DNA of 28,192 bases, taken from NCBI GenBank assembly GCA_035310015.1, contig DATGEO010000115.1, forward strand, positions 1 to 28,192. Reading direction: 5' to 3'. Each line of letters begins with the position of its first letter. The stretch's first letter is position 1. Positions 7,640 to 16,574 of the stretch are shown here, piece after piece. Made by a program: the position numbers and the translations under genes. This DNA comes from DATGEO01 sp035310015 (GTDB lineage: Bacteria > Chloroflexota > Dormibacteria > Dormibacterales > Dormibacteraceae). A model generated the notes under the pieces. It was not told where the DNA came from, ran no database searches, and saw nothing but the letters and a program-made list of their open reading frames with translations.

Positions 7640-8803
7640 ATGCGTGAAGTCGTGATCGTCGAGGCCGTCAGGACTCCCATCGGGCGGCGCAACGGAAAGC
7701 TCAAGGACATCCATCCGGTGGTGCTGGGCAGTCTGGTTTTGAAGGAGGTCGTGCGCCGCGCCGGCATCGAGCCTTCGCAGGTGGAGGACGTCGTCTTCGG
7801 ATGCGTCGGCCAGGCCGGCGAGCAGAGCCTCAACATCGGCCGCAACGCGTGGCTCACCGCCGGCTTCCCCGTGACGACGCCCGCGACGACCGTCGACCGG
7901 CAGTGCGGCTCCAGCCAGCAGGCGATCCACTTCGCGGCCAACCTCATCCAGTCGGGCGTGTGCGACATCACCATCGCGGGTGGCGTCGAGTCGATGACCC
8001 GCGTGCCAATGGGCTCCAACGCGATGCAGCCCGGCACACCGTTTCCGCCGGAGCTCACGGAGCTGTACGACCTCGTGCCGCAGGGCATCTCCGCCGAGCT
8101 GATCGCGAGGAAGTACAAGGTTTCGCGCAAGGAGATGGACGAGTTCAGCGTCGAGAGCCACCACCGCGCGCACGAAGCCACTGAGAACGGATACATGCGC
8201 GACCAGATCATGCCCGTCGACGTTCCGGTCGAGGGCAACGGCCACTCCGAGGTCTTCGCGAAGGACGAGGGCATCCGCGCCAACGCCAATTACGAGGCGG
8301 TGTCCGCCCTGGCGCCCGCCTTCAACCAGGAGCACTCCATCACCGCCGCCAACTCGAGCCAGATCTCAGACGGCGCCGCCGCGGTGCTGCTCATGTCGCT
8401 CGACAGAGCCAAGGCGCTCGGAATCAGGCCGCGCGCTCGGATCCGCGCGCAGGCGGTTGTGGGCACCGACCCCGTGCTCATGCTCGAAGGCCCCATCCCC
8501 GGCACGGCCGCGGTGCTGAAGAAGGCCGGCCTCGAGCTGTCGAGCATCGACCTGTTCGAGGTCAACGAAGCCTTCGCCTCGGTCGTGCTCGCGTGGCACA
8601 AGGAGACGGGCGGCGACCTGAAGAAGACGAACGTCAACGGCGGCGCGATCGCGGTCGGCCATCCCCTCGGAGCGTCCGGCGCCATCCTGATGACGCGGCT
8701 TCTCCACGAGCTCGAGCGCCGCGACCTCCGCTACGGCCTCGAGACGATGTGCTGCGGCGGCGGCATCGGCACCGCGACCGTCATCGACCGCGTCGTCGAA
8801 TGA
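7640..8803 (+). CDS. acetyl-CoA acyltransferase / thiolase
   Basis: A 387-residue thiolase-fold enzyme, which cleaves 3-ketoacyl-CoA to acetyl-CoA and a shortened acyl-CoA or does the reverse condensation. All catalytic groups are visible: nucleophile Cys89 in DRQCGSS, His341 in AVGHPLGASGA and Cys371 in CCGGGIG. Family signatures NEAFASV and RTPIGRRNGK are present. The insert LYDLVPQGISAELIARKYKVSRKEMD resembles degradative, FadA5-like thiolases more than biosynthetic PhaA, but specificity cannot be settled here. AGAAGGAG 6 nt before ATG is a strong ribosome site. Its stop overlaps the cupin start (ATGA). Confidence 0.92.
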   Translation: MREVVIVEAVRTPIGRRNGKLKDIHPVVLGSLVLKEVVRRAGIEPSQVEDVVFGCVGQAGEQSLNIGRNAWLTAGFPVTTPATTVDRQCGSSQQAIHFAANLIQSGVCDITIAGGVESMTRVPMGSNAMQPGTPFPPELTELYDLVPQGISAELIARKYKVSRKEMDEFSVESHHRAHEATENGYMRDQIMPVDVPVEGNGHSEVFAKDEGIRANANYEAVSALAPAFNQEHSITAANSSQISDGAAAVLLMSLDRAKALGIRPRARIRAQAVVGTDPVLMLEGPIPGTAAVLKKAGLELSSIDLFEVNEAFASVVLAWHKETGGDLKKTNVNGGAIAVGHPLGASGAILMTRLLHELERRDLRYGLETMCCGGGIGTATVIDRVVE

Positions 8804-9165
8804 GCGTCTTTCACTCGCTTAGGGACCTGCGGCCGATCGTCCTGGGTGACGGCCTCGCCGCCCGCGCCATCAACGGCGAGCGGTTGACGCTCGCGGTCGT
8901 CGACCTCGAGCCGAACGCCGTCCTGCCCGAGCACAAGCACGAGAACGAGCAGCTCGGCCTCGTCATCAAGGGGACGATGTCGCTGCGGGTCGGCACCGAG
9001 CTCCGCGAGCTGCACGCCGGTGACACCTATGCCATCCCGAGCAACATCGAGCACGGCGCCGCGGCCGGGCCCGAGGGCGCGACCGTCGCCGACGTCTTCG
9101 CGCCCATCCGCGCGGACTGGGACCAGCGCGAGCACCTGGATCCCAAGACCCCGGACTGGCCCTAG
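8800..9165 (+). CDS. cupin-domain protein
   Basis: A 121-residue single-domain cupin. The metal-binding cupin motif 1 is EHKHENEQLGLVIKG (H-x-H plus Glu), and motif 2 is around GDTYAIPSNIEHGAAAG with the last His. The small beta-barrel can act as a dioxygenase, an isomerase or a ligand sensor; no more specific role is readable. The ATG is inside the thiolase stop (ATGA overlap), so the two genes are translationally coupled, and this protein may act on or sense the same acyl-CoA or aromatic catabolite. It ends 14 bp before the convergent DNA glycosylase gene. Confidence 0.85.
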   Translation: MSVFHSLRDLRPIVLGDGLAARAINGERLTLAVVDLEPNAVLPEHKHENEQLGLVIKGTMSLRVGTELRELHAGDTYAIPSNIEHGAAAGPEGATVADVFAPIRADWDQREHLDPKTPDWP

Positions 9166-9166
9166 G

Positions 9167-9178
9167 GCGCTAGAGCGC
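9167..9178. terminator. short GC palindrome between convergent genes
   Basis: GCGCTAGAGCGC forms a small hairpin in the 14-bp gap between the convergent cupin and glycosylase stop codons. There is no T-tract on either side, so intrinsic termination is doubtful. The position is the only support. Confidence 0.2.
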
Positions 9179-9179
9179 G

Positions 9180-9797
9180 CTAGTCGATCGCCCTCAGCGC
9201 GCGAGGTACCGGCCGCGACAGGTGCGGCGAGTCGACGCAGAAGCGCAGCGGCTTGTCCGACCAGTCGCCTGAGCTGTAGACGCCGATCCGCGGCGTCGCG
9301 TAGATGCGCTCGGGCTTGAACCCGTCGTCGAGCACGTAGAGCTGCGGCGGCGCCAGCTCCAGGCCGTTGAGCGAGCGGTCGATGTTGAGCGAGCGGCAGA
9401 TCAGCCCCGGCCCGGCGCACCTGCCGACGCCGGGCCCCGGCTCGAGCGCCCGCGCGAGCACCGCCTGCGGAATGCCCCGCTCGCGGGTGACGAAGTTCAG
9501 GCAGTGGTGCATGCCGTAGGTGAAGTAGACATAGGCGTGTCCGGCATCGCCGTACATCACGTCGTTGCGCGGACTGCGGTGGCCTTTGAAGGAGTGCGCG
9601 GCCTGATCATCGGGCCCCAGGTACGCCTCGACCTCCACCAACCGGCCGAAGAGCACATGGTCGTCGCGCTCGCGCACCAGGATCTTGCCGAGTAGGTCAC
9701 GGGCCACCGCGACGGTGTCACGAGCGAAGAACTCCGGGTCGAGAACCTTGCCCTGCGGGGCGCCGGCTCTCGCGCGAGGCCTAGCCTCGGGCCTCAC
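9180..9797 (-). CDS. mpg: 3-methyladenine (alkyl-adenine) DNA glycosylase, AAG/MPG family
   Basis: A 205-residue monofunctional base-excision glycosylase of the AAG type, which removes 3-methyladenine, 7-methylguanine and hypoxanthine. The signature region is complete: GRLVEVEAYLGPDDQAAHSF with Glu57, equivalent to the human catalytic Glu125, then PRND and YVYFTYGMHHCLNFVT, which form the intercalating and binding-pocket wall. GTG 9797 is chosen because AGGAG lies 5 nt upstream and no ATG precedes the conserved LDPEFFARDTVAVARDLLG. The gene overlaps the end of the upstream diguanylate cyclase gene by 17 bp, so the two form an operon; no shared function is obvious. Confidence 0.93.
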   Translation of the reverse strand: MRPEARPRARAGAPQGKVLDPEFFARDTVAVARDLLGKILVRERDDHVLFGRLVEVEAYLGPDDQAAHSFKGHRSPRNDVMYGDAGHAYVYFTYGMHHCLNFVTRERGIPQAVLARALEPGPGVGRCAGPGLICRSLNIDRSLNGLELAPPQLYVLDDGFKPERIYATPRIGVYSSGDWSDKPLRFCVDSPHLSRPVPRALRAID

Positions 9798-11208
9798 CGA
9801 CTCTCCTGCGCGCCGCGTGGCGGCTGCGCTTGTCGGCGTAGAGCTCCTTGTCGGCCTCCTGGTACATCGCCTGCCAGTCCATCCCCGGCTTCCAGGCGGC
9901 GATGCCGATGCTGAACTCGACGCGGAGCGGCAGCTTGGCCGATCGGTTGAGGTACTCGAGCGAATGGCGCACGCGCGCGGCGACCTCCGTCGCGTGGTGC
10001 TCGTCGGCATCGGGCATGGCGACCCCGAACTCGTCGCCGCCGAGGCGGCCGCACGTGTCGGTGGCGCGAACGGCGCGCTGCAGCTCGTGGGCGAGCACGC
10101 GGATGGCCTCGTCGCCGACGTGGTGGCCGTGCTCGTCGTTGATCTGCTTCAGGTTGTCGAGGTCGATCATCATCAGCGCCAGCCGGCGCTTGTGGCGCTC
10201 GGACGCGGCGACGGCGCGGTCGATCGCGCGCTCGAACTCGGGACGGTTGGCAAGCCCTGTCAGGTAGTCGGTGCGAGCCTCCTTGGTGTGCTGGCGCGCG
10301 CGGTCGAGGGCCACCGCGATCTGATCCGCGACCGCGGCCACGAACTGGAGGTCGCTCGACTCGAACGTGCGCGGGAGGCGCGTCGCCACCGTCATCGCGC
10401 CGAGCAGCACGCCCTTGGTGCGCAGCTCCGCGCGGATGGCGCTCCACTCGCCGGCGACGCGGTCGACGCGCGACTCCGCGGGGCCCGTACCGATCTCCAT
10501 CACCTTCAGCGGTCCGGGCCGGCCTGACACCGCGAACTCGACCTCCTGCCCCGGCTCGAGACCGAGGGTCTTCGCCAGCTTGAGCCGCGCGCCCTCGCGC
10601 ACCCACGCCGCGCCCGCCTGGAGGTTGAGCACCTGCAGCGTCTCCGATAGGCCGACCTCGGCGATCTCGGTCACGTCGAGAGAGCGCCCGAGCGCGCTGG
10701 CGATGTGATAGAGGCCGTGCAGCTCGGTCTGGCGAGCCTGGTGCCGGGCCTCGCTGTAGTCCAGGTAGCCCTGGATGAAGCTCGAGTTCAGGTGCTCGAT
10801 CACCTCGCCGAGCCGGAACTGGGCCAGCAGCACCACCTCGTCCTGGTAGGGGTTGTTGGCGACCTCCGCGGCGATGCGCGCGATGACGGCTCGGCGGAAT
10901 ACGGTCATCGCGTCGGTCAGCGAATCCAGCGGAATGCCCTTCTCGGCGTAGCGGCGCGAGGCCTCGCGAGCCATGAGGTAGTACTCCGCCCAGGGCACGT
11001 CCGAGTCCAGGCGCAGCGAGCGGAACAGGGCCTCGAGGAAAGCCCCGGCGGTCCGGATCGGCATCTCGACGAAGCCCTCCGGCTGGGCCTGCACCAGCTC
11101 CGGAAACCTGATCCGGACCGCGTCCGTGGTTTCCGGGACCGTGCTGCCGATGTCGGCCGTGATCCGACTGGACAGCTCACTCAGGAGGTCGCTGGCCCGC
11201 TCGGTCAT
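9781..11208 (-). CDS. diguanylate cyclase with sensory N-terminus and GAF-like domain
   Basis: A 475-residue protein. Residues 1-160 form an all-helical globin/RsbRD-like sensory region (ending in SSFIQGYLDYSEARHQARQ). Residues 170-310 look like a GAF domain (AGAAWVREG....LQFVAAVADQIAVALDRARQH). Residues 312-470 are a GGDEF domain. The active site GGDEF (390-394) is intact, so c-di-GMP synthesis from 2 GTP is expected. An inhibitory RxxD site (RATD, 381-384) lies five residues before it, so product feedback is likely. No EAL domain or membrane helix is seen. ATG 11208 is preferred over GTG 11217, because the -10 box TATAGT covers the GTG and fits a leaderless start. Confidence 0.9.
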   Translation of the reverse strand: MTERASDLLSELSSRITADIGSTVPETTDAVRIRFPELVQAQPEGFVEMPIRTAGAFLEALFRSLRLDSDVPWAEYYLMAREASRRYAEKGIPLDSLTDAMTVFRRAVIARIAAEVANNPYQDEVVLLAQFRLGEVIEHLNSSFIQGYLDYSEARHQARQTELHGLYHIASALGRSLDVTEIAEVGLSETLQVLNLQAGAAWVREGARLKLAKTLGLEPGQEVEFAVSGRPGPLKVMEIGTGPAESRVDRVAGEWSAIRAELRTKGVLLGAMTVATRLPRTFESSDLQFVAAVADQIAVALDRARQHTKEARTDYLTGLANRPEFERAIDRAVAASERHKRRLALMMIDLDNLKQINDEHGHHVGDEAIRVLAHELQRAVRATDTCGRLGGDEFGVAMPDADEHHATEVAARVRHSLEYLNRSAKLPLRVEFSIGIAAWKPGMDWQAMYQEADKELYADKRSRHAARRRVGEARG

Positions 11209-11215
11209 TCGATGC

Positions 11216-11221
11216 ACTATA
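11216..11221 (-). promoter_or_regulatory. -10 element of the diguanylate cyclase gene (leaderless)
   Basis: On the minus strand TATAGT matches TATAAT in five positions and ends 7 nt before the ATG at 11208. Transcription would begin at the A of the start codon. No Shine-Dalgarno is present. Confidence 0.5.
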
Positions 11222-11269
11222 GAGTGACGCGTGACGGATTCAGATCCTGCGCAGCACGCTAATTAAAAG

Positions 11270-11275
11270 TGTAAT
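11270..11275 (+). promoter_or_regulatory. candidate -10 element of the aldolase gene
   Basis: TGTAAT matches five of six -10 positions and lies in the only A/T-rich spot between the divergent cyclase and aldolase genes. No good -35 is seen 16-18 bp upstream. The start at 11299 has AGGGA as ribosome site, so this gene would have a short normal leader. Confidence 0.35.
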
Positions 11276-11298
11276 CAGGTGTGTAACAAGAGGGACTC

Positions 11299-12371
<1,073 letters not shown>

Positions 12372-12375
<4 letters not shown>

Positions 12376-13064
12376 AGATTTCATTCCTCGGCACGGGGTC
12401 GGCCTTCTCCCCGGAGCGCTACAACGGCGCGGTCGTGGTCGACGGCCGCGTTCTACTTGACGGCGGCGCGCCGCTTCTGCCGCACATGCATCGCGTCGGC
12501 ATCGAGCCGAAAGACATCGACGTCGTCTTCCTGACCCACTTCCACGGCGACCACACGCTCGGGCTGCCGCCATTCGTCCTGCACCGCATCTTCGTCGACA
12601 AGCCGCGGCAGCTCACCTTCGTCGGCCCGGACGGAGTGGCGGGGCGGCTCGAGTCGCTCTGGGAGGTCAGCTGGGGCGTCGACTGGAAGTCCGTCATGCT
12701 GCCTCGCTTCAAGGCCAGATACGTCGACGCACGGCCGAGCGGCCAGGTGGCCGGCCACCGCTACGAGACGGTAAAGCTCGACCACGGGACGACCGGCTGC
12801 AACGGCTACCGCATCCACTTCGGCGACGTGGTCCTCGCCTACTCCGGCGACACCGAGCCGACGGCGCCCCTCGACCGGCTCGTGGAGGGCGCAGACGTCG
12901 CGATCGTCGAGGCCACAGGACCCGGCGACGTCTTCAGCCACATGAGCTGGGAGGCGGCGGCGGCGCTGCGCAAGCGCCATCCCCAAACTCGATTCATCTT
13001 CAACCACCTCTACTCGGGCTCCGTCAAGGGAGCGGCCCGTGACCTCCAGGTCGTCGAAGTCTGA
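12372..13064 (+). CDS. MBL-fold metallo-hydrolase (RNase Z/ElaC-like), CTG start
   Basis: About 230 residues of a metallo-beta-lactamase fold. The N-terminal strand is KISFLGTGSAF, the zinc motif HxHxDH is in LTHFHGDHTLGLP, further ligands are in KLDHGTTG, YSGDTEPT and FNHLYSG. This order is that of RNase Z and small phosphodiesterase-like MBL proteins; the insert ('exosite') of true tRNase Z is not obvious. No ATG, GTG or TTG lies in frame near the essential N-terminus. The frame reaches it only through CTG 12372, which overlaps the aldolase stop as CTGA and has GGTGA 7 nt upstream. The start is therefore probably CTG with translational coupling. Confidence 0.85.
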
Positions 13065-13326
13065 GCTCCACCAAAAGCCAGCCTTGAACCCTCGGGCCCT
13101 CGCCGGTGTCATCGCCGGGGGCATAGTGGGCGCGCTCGTCTTCGGGGGCTTCATCATCCTGGGCCTCATCCTCGACGACCGGGTCAGCAGCCTGGCGCCG
13201 GTGATCGTGCTCGGGCTCGCCGGCGCCTATGGCGGCTGGCTGGTCGGAGTCGTGGTCTTCGGCGCGGTGCGCGGTGGTTCGGACGAGGCCGAGACTCCCG
13301 GCGAGACGACGCGAGGCGTGCGATGA
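13039..13326 (+). CDS. small two-helix membrane protein
   Basis: A 95-residue protein with a basic N-terminus and two hydrophobic helices (about 20-44, glycine-rich ALAGVIAGGIVGALVFGG..., and about 52-78), then an acidic/charged C-terminal tail. Function is unknown. The GTG at 13039 lies 26 bp inside the end of the MBL gene; a TTG at 13084 would give a shorter protein that starts just before the first helix. The stop overlaps the next start (ATGA). It may be a membrane partner of its operon neighbours, but nothing shows this directly. Confidence 0.65.
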   Translation: MTSRSSKSELHQKPALNPRALAGVIAGGIVGALVFGGFIILGLILDDRVSSLAPVIVLGLAGAYGGWLVGVVVFGAVRGGSDEAETPGETTRGVR

Positions 13327-13739
13327 GCCCCGAGGTTTATTCAACCCGGCCGCTGCTCGAAAAGCTCGGCGTCAAGCCGGGCGCGAAGGTGGCGCTGGTG
13401 GGCGTCGACGATCCCGGCTTTGAGAAGCTCCTGCGCACGCGCACTTCGGACATCACGCACCGCAAGCCCGGCGAAGCGTGCGACCTCGTCTTCCTTGGGG
13501 TCGCGAGGCGAGCCGACCTGGCGCGCATCAACGACGTGAAGAGCTGGATCGAGCCGGACGGGGCGATCTGGGTGCTGCGGCCGAAGGGTGGACGCTCCGA
13601 GCTGCGCGATACCGACGTGATCGAGGCGGGCCTGGCCGCGGGCCTGGTCGACAACAAGATCGCGAGCTTCTCGGACACCCACGGCGCGATGCGGCTCGTC
13701 TTCCGGATCAAGGACAGGCCCCCGAAGGTGCGATTGTGA
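13323..13739 (+). CDS. DUF3052-like protein
   Basis: A 138-residue soluble protein. LLEKLGVKPGAKVALVGVDDPGFEKLL, then DLVFLGVARRADLARINDVKSWIEPDGAIWVLRPKGGRSELRDTDVIEAGLAAGLVDNKI has the layout of DUF3052: a Rossmann-like strand, a central 'D.v......L..l......L...G.iWvl.PK.gr' block and a final strand MRLVFRIK. Some actinobacterial DUF3052 proteins are known as small stress or growth-linked proteins, but no reaction is assigned. It is linked to both neighbours by 4-nt overlaps (ATGA upstream, GTGA downstream). Confidence 0.75.
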   Translation: MSPEVYSTRPLLEKLGVKPGAKVALVGVDDPGFEKLLRTRTSDITHRKPGEACDLVFLGVARRADLARINDVKSWIEPDGAIWVLRPKGGRSELRDTDVIEAGLAAGLVDNKIASFSDTHGAMRLVFRIKDRPPKVRL

Positions 13740-14215
13740 CCGTGTCGATTCGCCTGGGCGAGCGCGGCGACGTGGCCGTGATCGCGCGCCTGATCCGCGC
13801 CCTGGCGCGCTACGAGAAGCTGGACCACGAGGTGACGATGGACGAGGCCCGCCTCGAGGCCGCGCTGCTCGGCCCGCATCCGTATGCCGAGACGCTCATC
13901 GCGGAGGAGGACGGCGAAGCGGTCGGGTTCGCGCTGTTCTTTCACAACTTCTCGACGTTTCTCGCGAAGCCCGGCATCTACCTCGAGGACCTCTACGTCG
14001 AGGAATCGCAGCGAGGCAAGGGCACCGGCCGGGCGCTGCTGCGGCGGCTGGCCGCGATCGCGGTCGAGCGCGACTGCGGACGCCTCGAATGGGCTGTGCT
14101 CGACTGGAACACCGATGCGATCGGTTTCTACGAGCGGCTCGGCGCGCGGCCAAATGCCGACTGGACGGTGTACCGGCTCGCCGGCGATGCGCTCACCGCG
14201 CTTGGCCGAGAATAG
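13736..14215 (+). CDS. GNAT family N-acetyltransferase
   Basis: A 159-residue acetyl-CoA dependent N-acetyltransferase. The acetyl-CoA loop Q92-R93-G94-K95-G96-T97-G98-R99 in EESQRGKGTGRALL is canonical. LEDLYV before it and LDWNTDAIGFYERLGA after it are typical of the diamine (spermidine/thialysine) acetyltransferase branch, which also has a RYEKL-type motif near residues 24-29 as seen here. Polyamine-type amines are therefore a reasonable but unproven substrate. The GTG start lies in the stop of the preceding gene (GTGA). Confidence 0.85.
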   Translation: MTVSIRLGERGDVAVIARLIRALARYEKLDHEVTMDEARLEAALLGPHPYAETLIAEEDGEAVGFALFFHNFSTFLAKPGIYLEDLYVEESQRGKGTGRALLRRLAAIAVERDCGRLEWAVLDWNTDAIGFYERLGARPNADWTVYRLAGDALTALGRE

Positions 14216-14221
14216 ATCGCG

Positions 14222-14509
14222 ATGGAAGTGCTGCGGCCGAAGGAGCTCGACACGCATCCGGGCGACAGGATCATCGCTTGGGCGCGCAACCAGCTCGGCA
14301 TCGCGCGATCGATCCTCGACAACCCCGGTGGCGGGCTCGTGTTCGCGACCCAGACGGTCGGCCAGGTCAAGGCGGGCTTGCGCGAGCGGGACGACGAGCG
14401 GTGGCAGGCGGTGATCGGCATCCTCGACCGGGTCGAGGACGCGGGCGTCCGGCGCGAGTTCGACGCGGCGCGCAAGCTGATCGACGAGGCCGTCGCGAAG
14501 CTGGCCTAG
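14222..14509 (+). CDS. small protein of unknown function
   Basis: A 95-residue, charged, helical protein (MEVLRPKELDTHPGDRIIAW ... LDRVEDAGVRREFDAARKLI). No signal, membrane segment or known motif is seen. It starts 6 bp after the GNAT gene without a clear ribosome site and probably ends the operon that begins with the aldolase. It is convergent with the LLM oxidoreductase gene, with a 17-bp gap. Confidence 0.6.
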   Translation: MEVLRPKELDTHPGDRIIAWARNQLGIARSILDNPGGGLVFATQTVGQVKAGLRERDDERWQAVIGILDRVEDAGVRREFDAARKLIDEAVAKLA

Positions 14510-14526
14510 CCGCTCGGCTCGGGCGG

Positions 14527-15474
14527 TCAGGCTGTGGCCGCCGCCTCCAGGCTCGGTACGAACCCCGCCGCTCCGCCGTGGCCGCCAAACGGCCCGACGC
14601 ACGGCAGCGTCGTCCCGGCCTCGCGATAGCGCTGCACGACCGCGCGCACGCGTGATGCGTCGCCGACGCCGCCCAGCTCGTCGAGCATCTCCTCGGTGAT
14701 CTTTCCCGCCGCGAGATCTTCGGCGAAGCCGCTGGCGTCCATCATCCGGCGGTAGTACGGAAGGTTCGCGTAGCGCTCGACGGTGTGGCGAAAGACGTTG
14801 AGCCCGGCCTCGCGGTCCGTCGTGAGGCAGACCGGGATCGCGGCCACGACCTCGAAACCGTCGATCTTCCTGCCCGCCTTGCTGCGACCCGCGGTCACGT
14901 GCGGAATCACCACGTCCTTGATGTACTTCGGCGAGCACATCCACAGCACGACGCCATCGGAGATCTCGCCCGCAAGCTCGAGCATCTTCGGGTTGAGCGC
15001 CGACATCATCACCGGCAGGTCGCCGCGCCGCGGCCCGGAGTAGGACCAGTGCGCTGTGAAGTTCTTTCCGTCGACTGAGGCCGCACCGTCGCGCAGGCTG
15101 GCGCGCACGATCTCGACGTATTCACGCATCGAGTCGACCGGATGCTCGAGCTTCAGGCCCCACATGCTCTCGACTGTCACCTTGTGGCTCACGCCGATGC
15201 CGAGGATGAAGCGACCGCTGGAGATCTCGTCGAGCGTCGCCGCCATCTGCGCCATCGCGGTCGGGTGCCGCGTGTAGATCGGAAGAACTCCGGTACCGAG
15301 TCGCACCCACTGCGTCGCCGCGGCGTAGGCCGCGAGCACCAGGGCGGCGTCGCGCGCGTCGGGCAGCTGTGTCACCCAGACCGACTCGTAGCCGAGCCGC
15401 TCCGCTTCTTTCGCGCGCGTCACCGACTCCTCGAGCGTTCGCACCGCCGGGCTGAACGCTGCGAGCCGGGCCAT
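14527..15474 (-). CDS. LLM class flavin-dependent oxidoreductase
   Basis: A 315-residue bacterial-luciferase-like TIM barrel. Diagnostic parts are RAKEAERLGYESVWVTQLPDARDA, the strand LGTGVLPIYTRHPTAMAQMAATLDEISSGRFILGIGVSHK, and VMMSALNPKMLELAGEISDGVVLWMCSPKYI. Family members use FMN or, in many actinobacteria and Chloroflexota, coenzyme F420; this branch looks like the F420 type, but the cofactor cannot be proved here. The gene runs divergently from uppP. Only 21 bp separate the starts and no ribosome site is present, so translation is probably leaderless from the TATATT element. Confidence 0.88.
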   Translation of the reverse strand: MARLAAFSPAVRTLEESVTRAKEAERLGYESVWVTQLPDARDAALVLAAYAAATQWVRLGTGVLPIYTRHPTAMAQMAATLDEISSGRFILGIGVSHKVTVESMWGLKLEHPVDSMREYVEIVRASLRDGAASVDGKNFTAHWSYSGPRRGDLPVMMSALNPKMLELAGEISDGVVLWMCSPKYIKDVVIPHVTAGRSKAGRKIDGFEVVAAIPVCLTTDREAGLNVFRHTVERYANLPYYRRMMDASGFAEDLAAGKITEEMLDELGGVGDASRVRAVVQRYREAGTTLPCVGPFGGHGGAAGFVPSLEAAATA

Positions 15475-15495
15475 GACTCATCGAATATATCCGTC
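15475..15495. promoter_or_regulatory. 21-bp divergent promoter core between the LLM gene and uppP
   Basis: A single A/T string serves both directions. On the minus strand TATATT (15484-15489) ends 9 nt before the LLM ATG; on the plus strand TATATC (15486-15491) ends 4 nt before the uppP ATG. Neither gene has a Shine-Dalgarno in the gap. Each -35 would lie inside the opposite gene, so the two transcripts must compete. Confidence 0.5.
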
Positions 15496-16368
15496 ATGTC
15501 CACCTGGCAGGCGCTGTTCATGGGCCTGCTTCAGGGAGCGACGGAGCTGTTCCCGGTCTCGTCCCTCGGACATGCGGTGCTGGTGCCGAGCCTGCTGCAC
15601 TGGAGCTTCAAACAATCCGACCCGTCATTTGTGCCTTTCCTGGTGCTGCTGCACCTCGGCACCGCCACCGCTCTGCTCGTCCTCTATCGCACCCAGTGGG
15701 TCGACATCATCCGTGGATTTTTCACGGCCGCGTTCCGCGGCAGCATCGCCTCCGACTCCGAGCGCCTGGCGATGCTGCTCCTGGTCGGCACGCTGCCCGC
15801 CGGCGTGTTGGGCGTCTACCTGGAGAACCGCATCAAGTCGCTGTTCGCCAGCCCTTACGAAGCGGCCGGCTTTCTGATCGCGAACGGCGTCCTGATGCTC
15901 GGATTCGAGGTGCTGCGACGCCGCGCCGAGCGCAAGGCCGCGGTCGAAGACCGGACGCGCGAGGAGCAGGAGGAACGCTTCGCCGACGCCGCGCACATCA
16001 GCTTTCGGGCTGCCGCACTCGTCGGCGCATGCCAGGCCCTGGCGTTCCTGCCCGGCATCTCGCGATCTGGCGTGACCATCGGCGGCGGCCTTCTCGCCGG
16101 CCTCCGCCACCAGGAGGCCGCACGCTTCTCCTTCTTGCTCGCCACGCCGACGATCCTCGGGGCGGGGCTCGTCGAGGTCCCTCAGCTCTTTACGCGCGGC
16201 GTCCCGCTCGGCGAGTACTTCGCGAGCGCGGTGCTCGCCGGCGTCGCCGCCTACATCAGCGCCCGCTTCCTGCTCCGCTATTTCCGTTCCGGGCGGCTGG
16301 ACCCATACGGCTGGTACTGCATCGCCGCCGGGCTGGTCAGCCTGGCTTTGCTAACGTTGAACCTGTGA
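15496..16368 (+). CDS. uppP: undecaprenyl-diphosphate phosphatase (UppP/BacA)
   Basis: A 290-residue polytopic membrane enzyme that recycles undecaprenyl pyrophosphate to the monophosphate for peptidoglycan and wall-polymer synthesis. Both signature motifs are complete: QGATELFPVSSLGH (residues 13-26, with Glu17 and His26) and PGISRSG (187-192, with Arg190). About eight hydrophobic helices are visible; a charged cytoplasmic loop of about 25 residues (RRRAERKAAVEDRTREEQEE) between helices is somewhat long. The ATG at 15496 lies right after the shared divergent promoter. The stop overlaps the following small gene (GTGA). Confidence 0.93.
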   Translation: MSTWQALFMGLLQGATELFPVSSLGHAVLVPSLLHWSFKQSDPSFVPFLVLLHLGTATALLVLYRTQWVDIIRGFFTAAFRGSIASDSERLAMLLLVGTLPAGVLGVYLENRIKSLFASPYEAAGFLIANGVLMLGFEVLRRRAERKAAVEDRTREEQEERFADAAHISFRAAALVGACQALAFLPGISRSGVTIGGGLLAGLRHQEAARFSFLLATPTILGAGLVEVPQLFTRGVPLGEYFASAVLAGVAAYISARFLLRYFRSGRLDPYGWYCIAAGLVSLALLTLNL

Positions 16369-16568
16369 GATCCAACTCGCTGTCAATCGGCCTCGTCGTG
16401 CTCGGGGTGGTCTTCCTCATCATCGGCGTGCTCTACGCCTTCGGCGTGCTGCAGATCTTCGTCACCGACCCGCACTCTCCGCACCACTACACGCACCTGA
16501 TCCTGTTCGTGGTGCTGGCGATCGCGGCTTTCATCGCCGCGAACTTCACCCGGACGAAAACCGCCTAG
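16365..16568 (+). CDS. small two-helix membrane protein
   Basis: A 67-residue protein starting at a GTG in the uppP stop codon (GTGA). Two hydrophobic helices (about 7-30 and 44-61) flank a short polar loop with HSPHHYTH, a histidine cluster that could bind metal. It is probably translationally coupled to uppP, and small membrane proteins of this kind are often found behind uppP genes in related high-GC bacteria. Function is unknown. It ends 6 bp before the convergent flavoprotein gene. Confidence 0.65.
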   Translation: MRSNSLSIGLVVLGVVFLIIGVLYAFGVLQIFVTDPHSPHHYTHLILFVVLAIAAFIAANFTRTKTA

Positions 16569-16574
16569 GGGCCT

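Noticed and set aside
13337..14944. 535-codon open frame on the minus strand
   Set aside because: It is antisense to the DUF3052-like, GNAT and 95-aa genes, which have recognisable domains or tight coupling.
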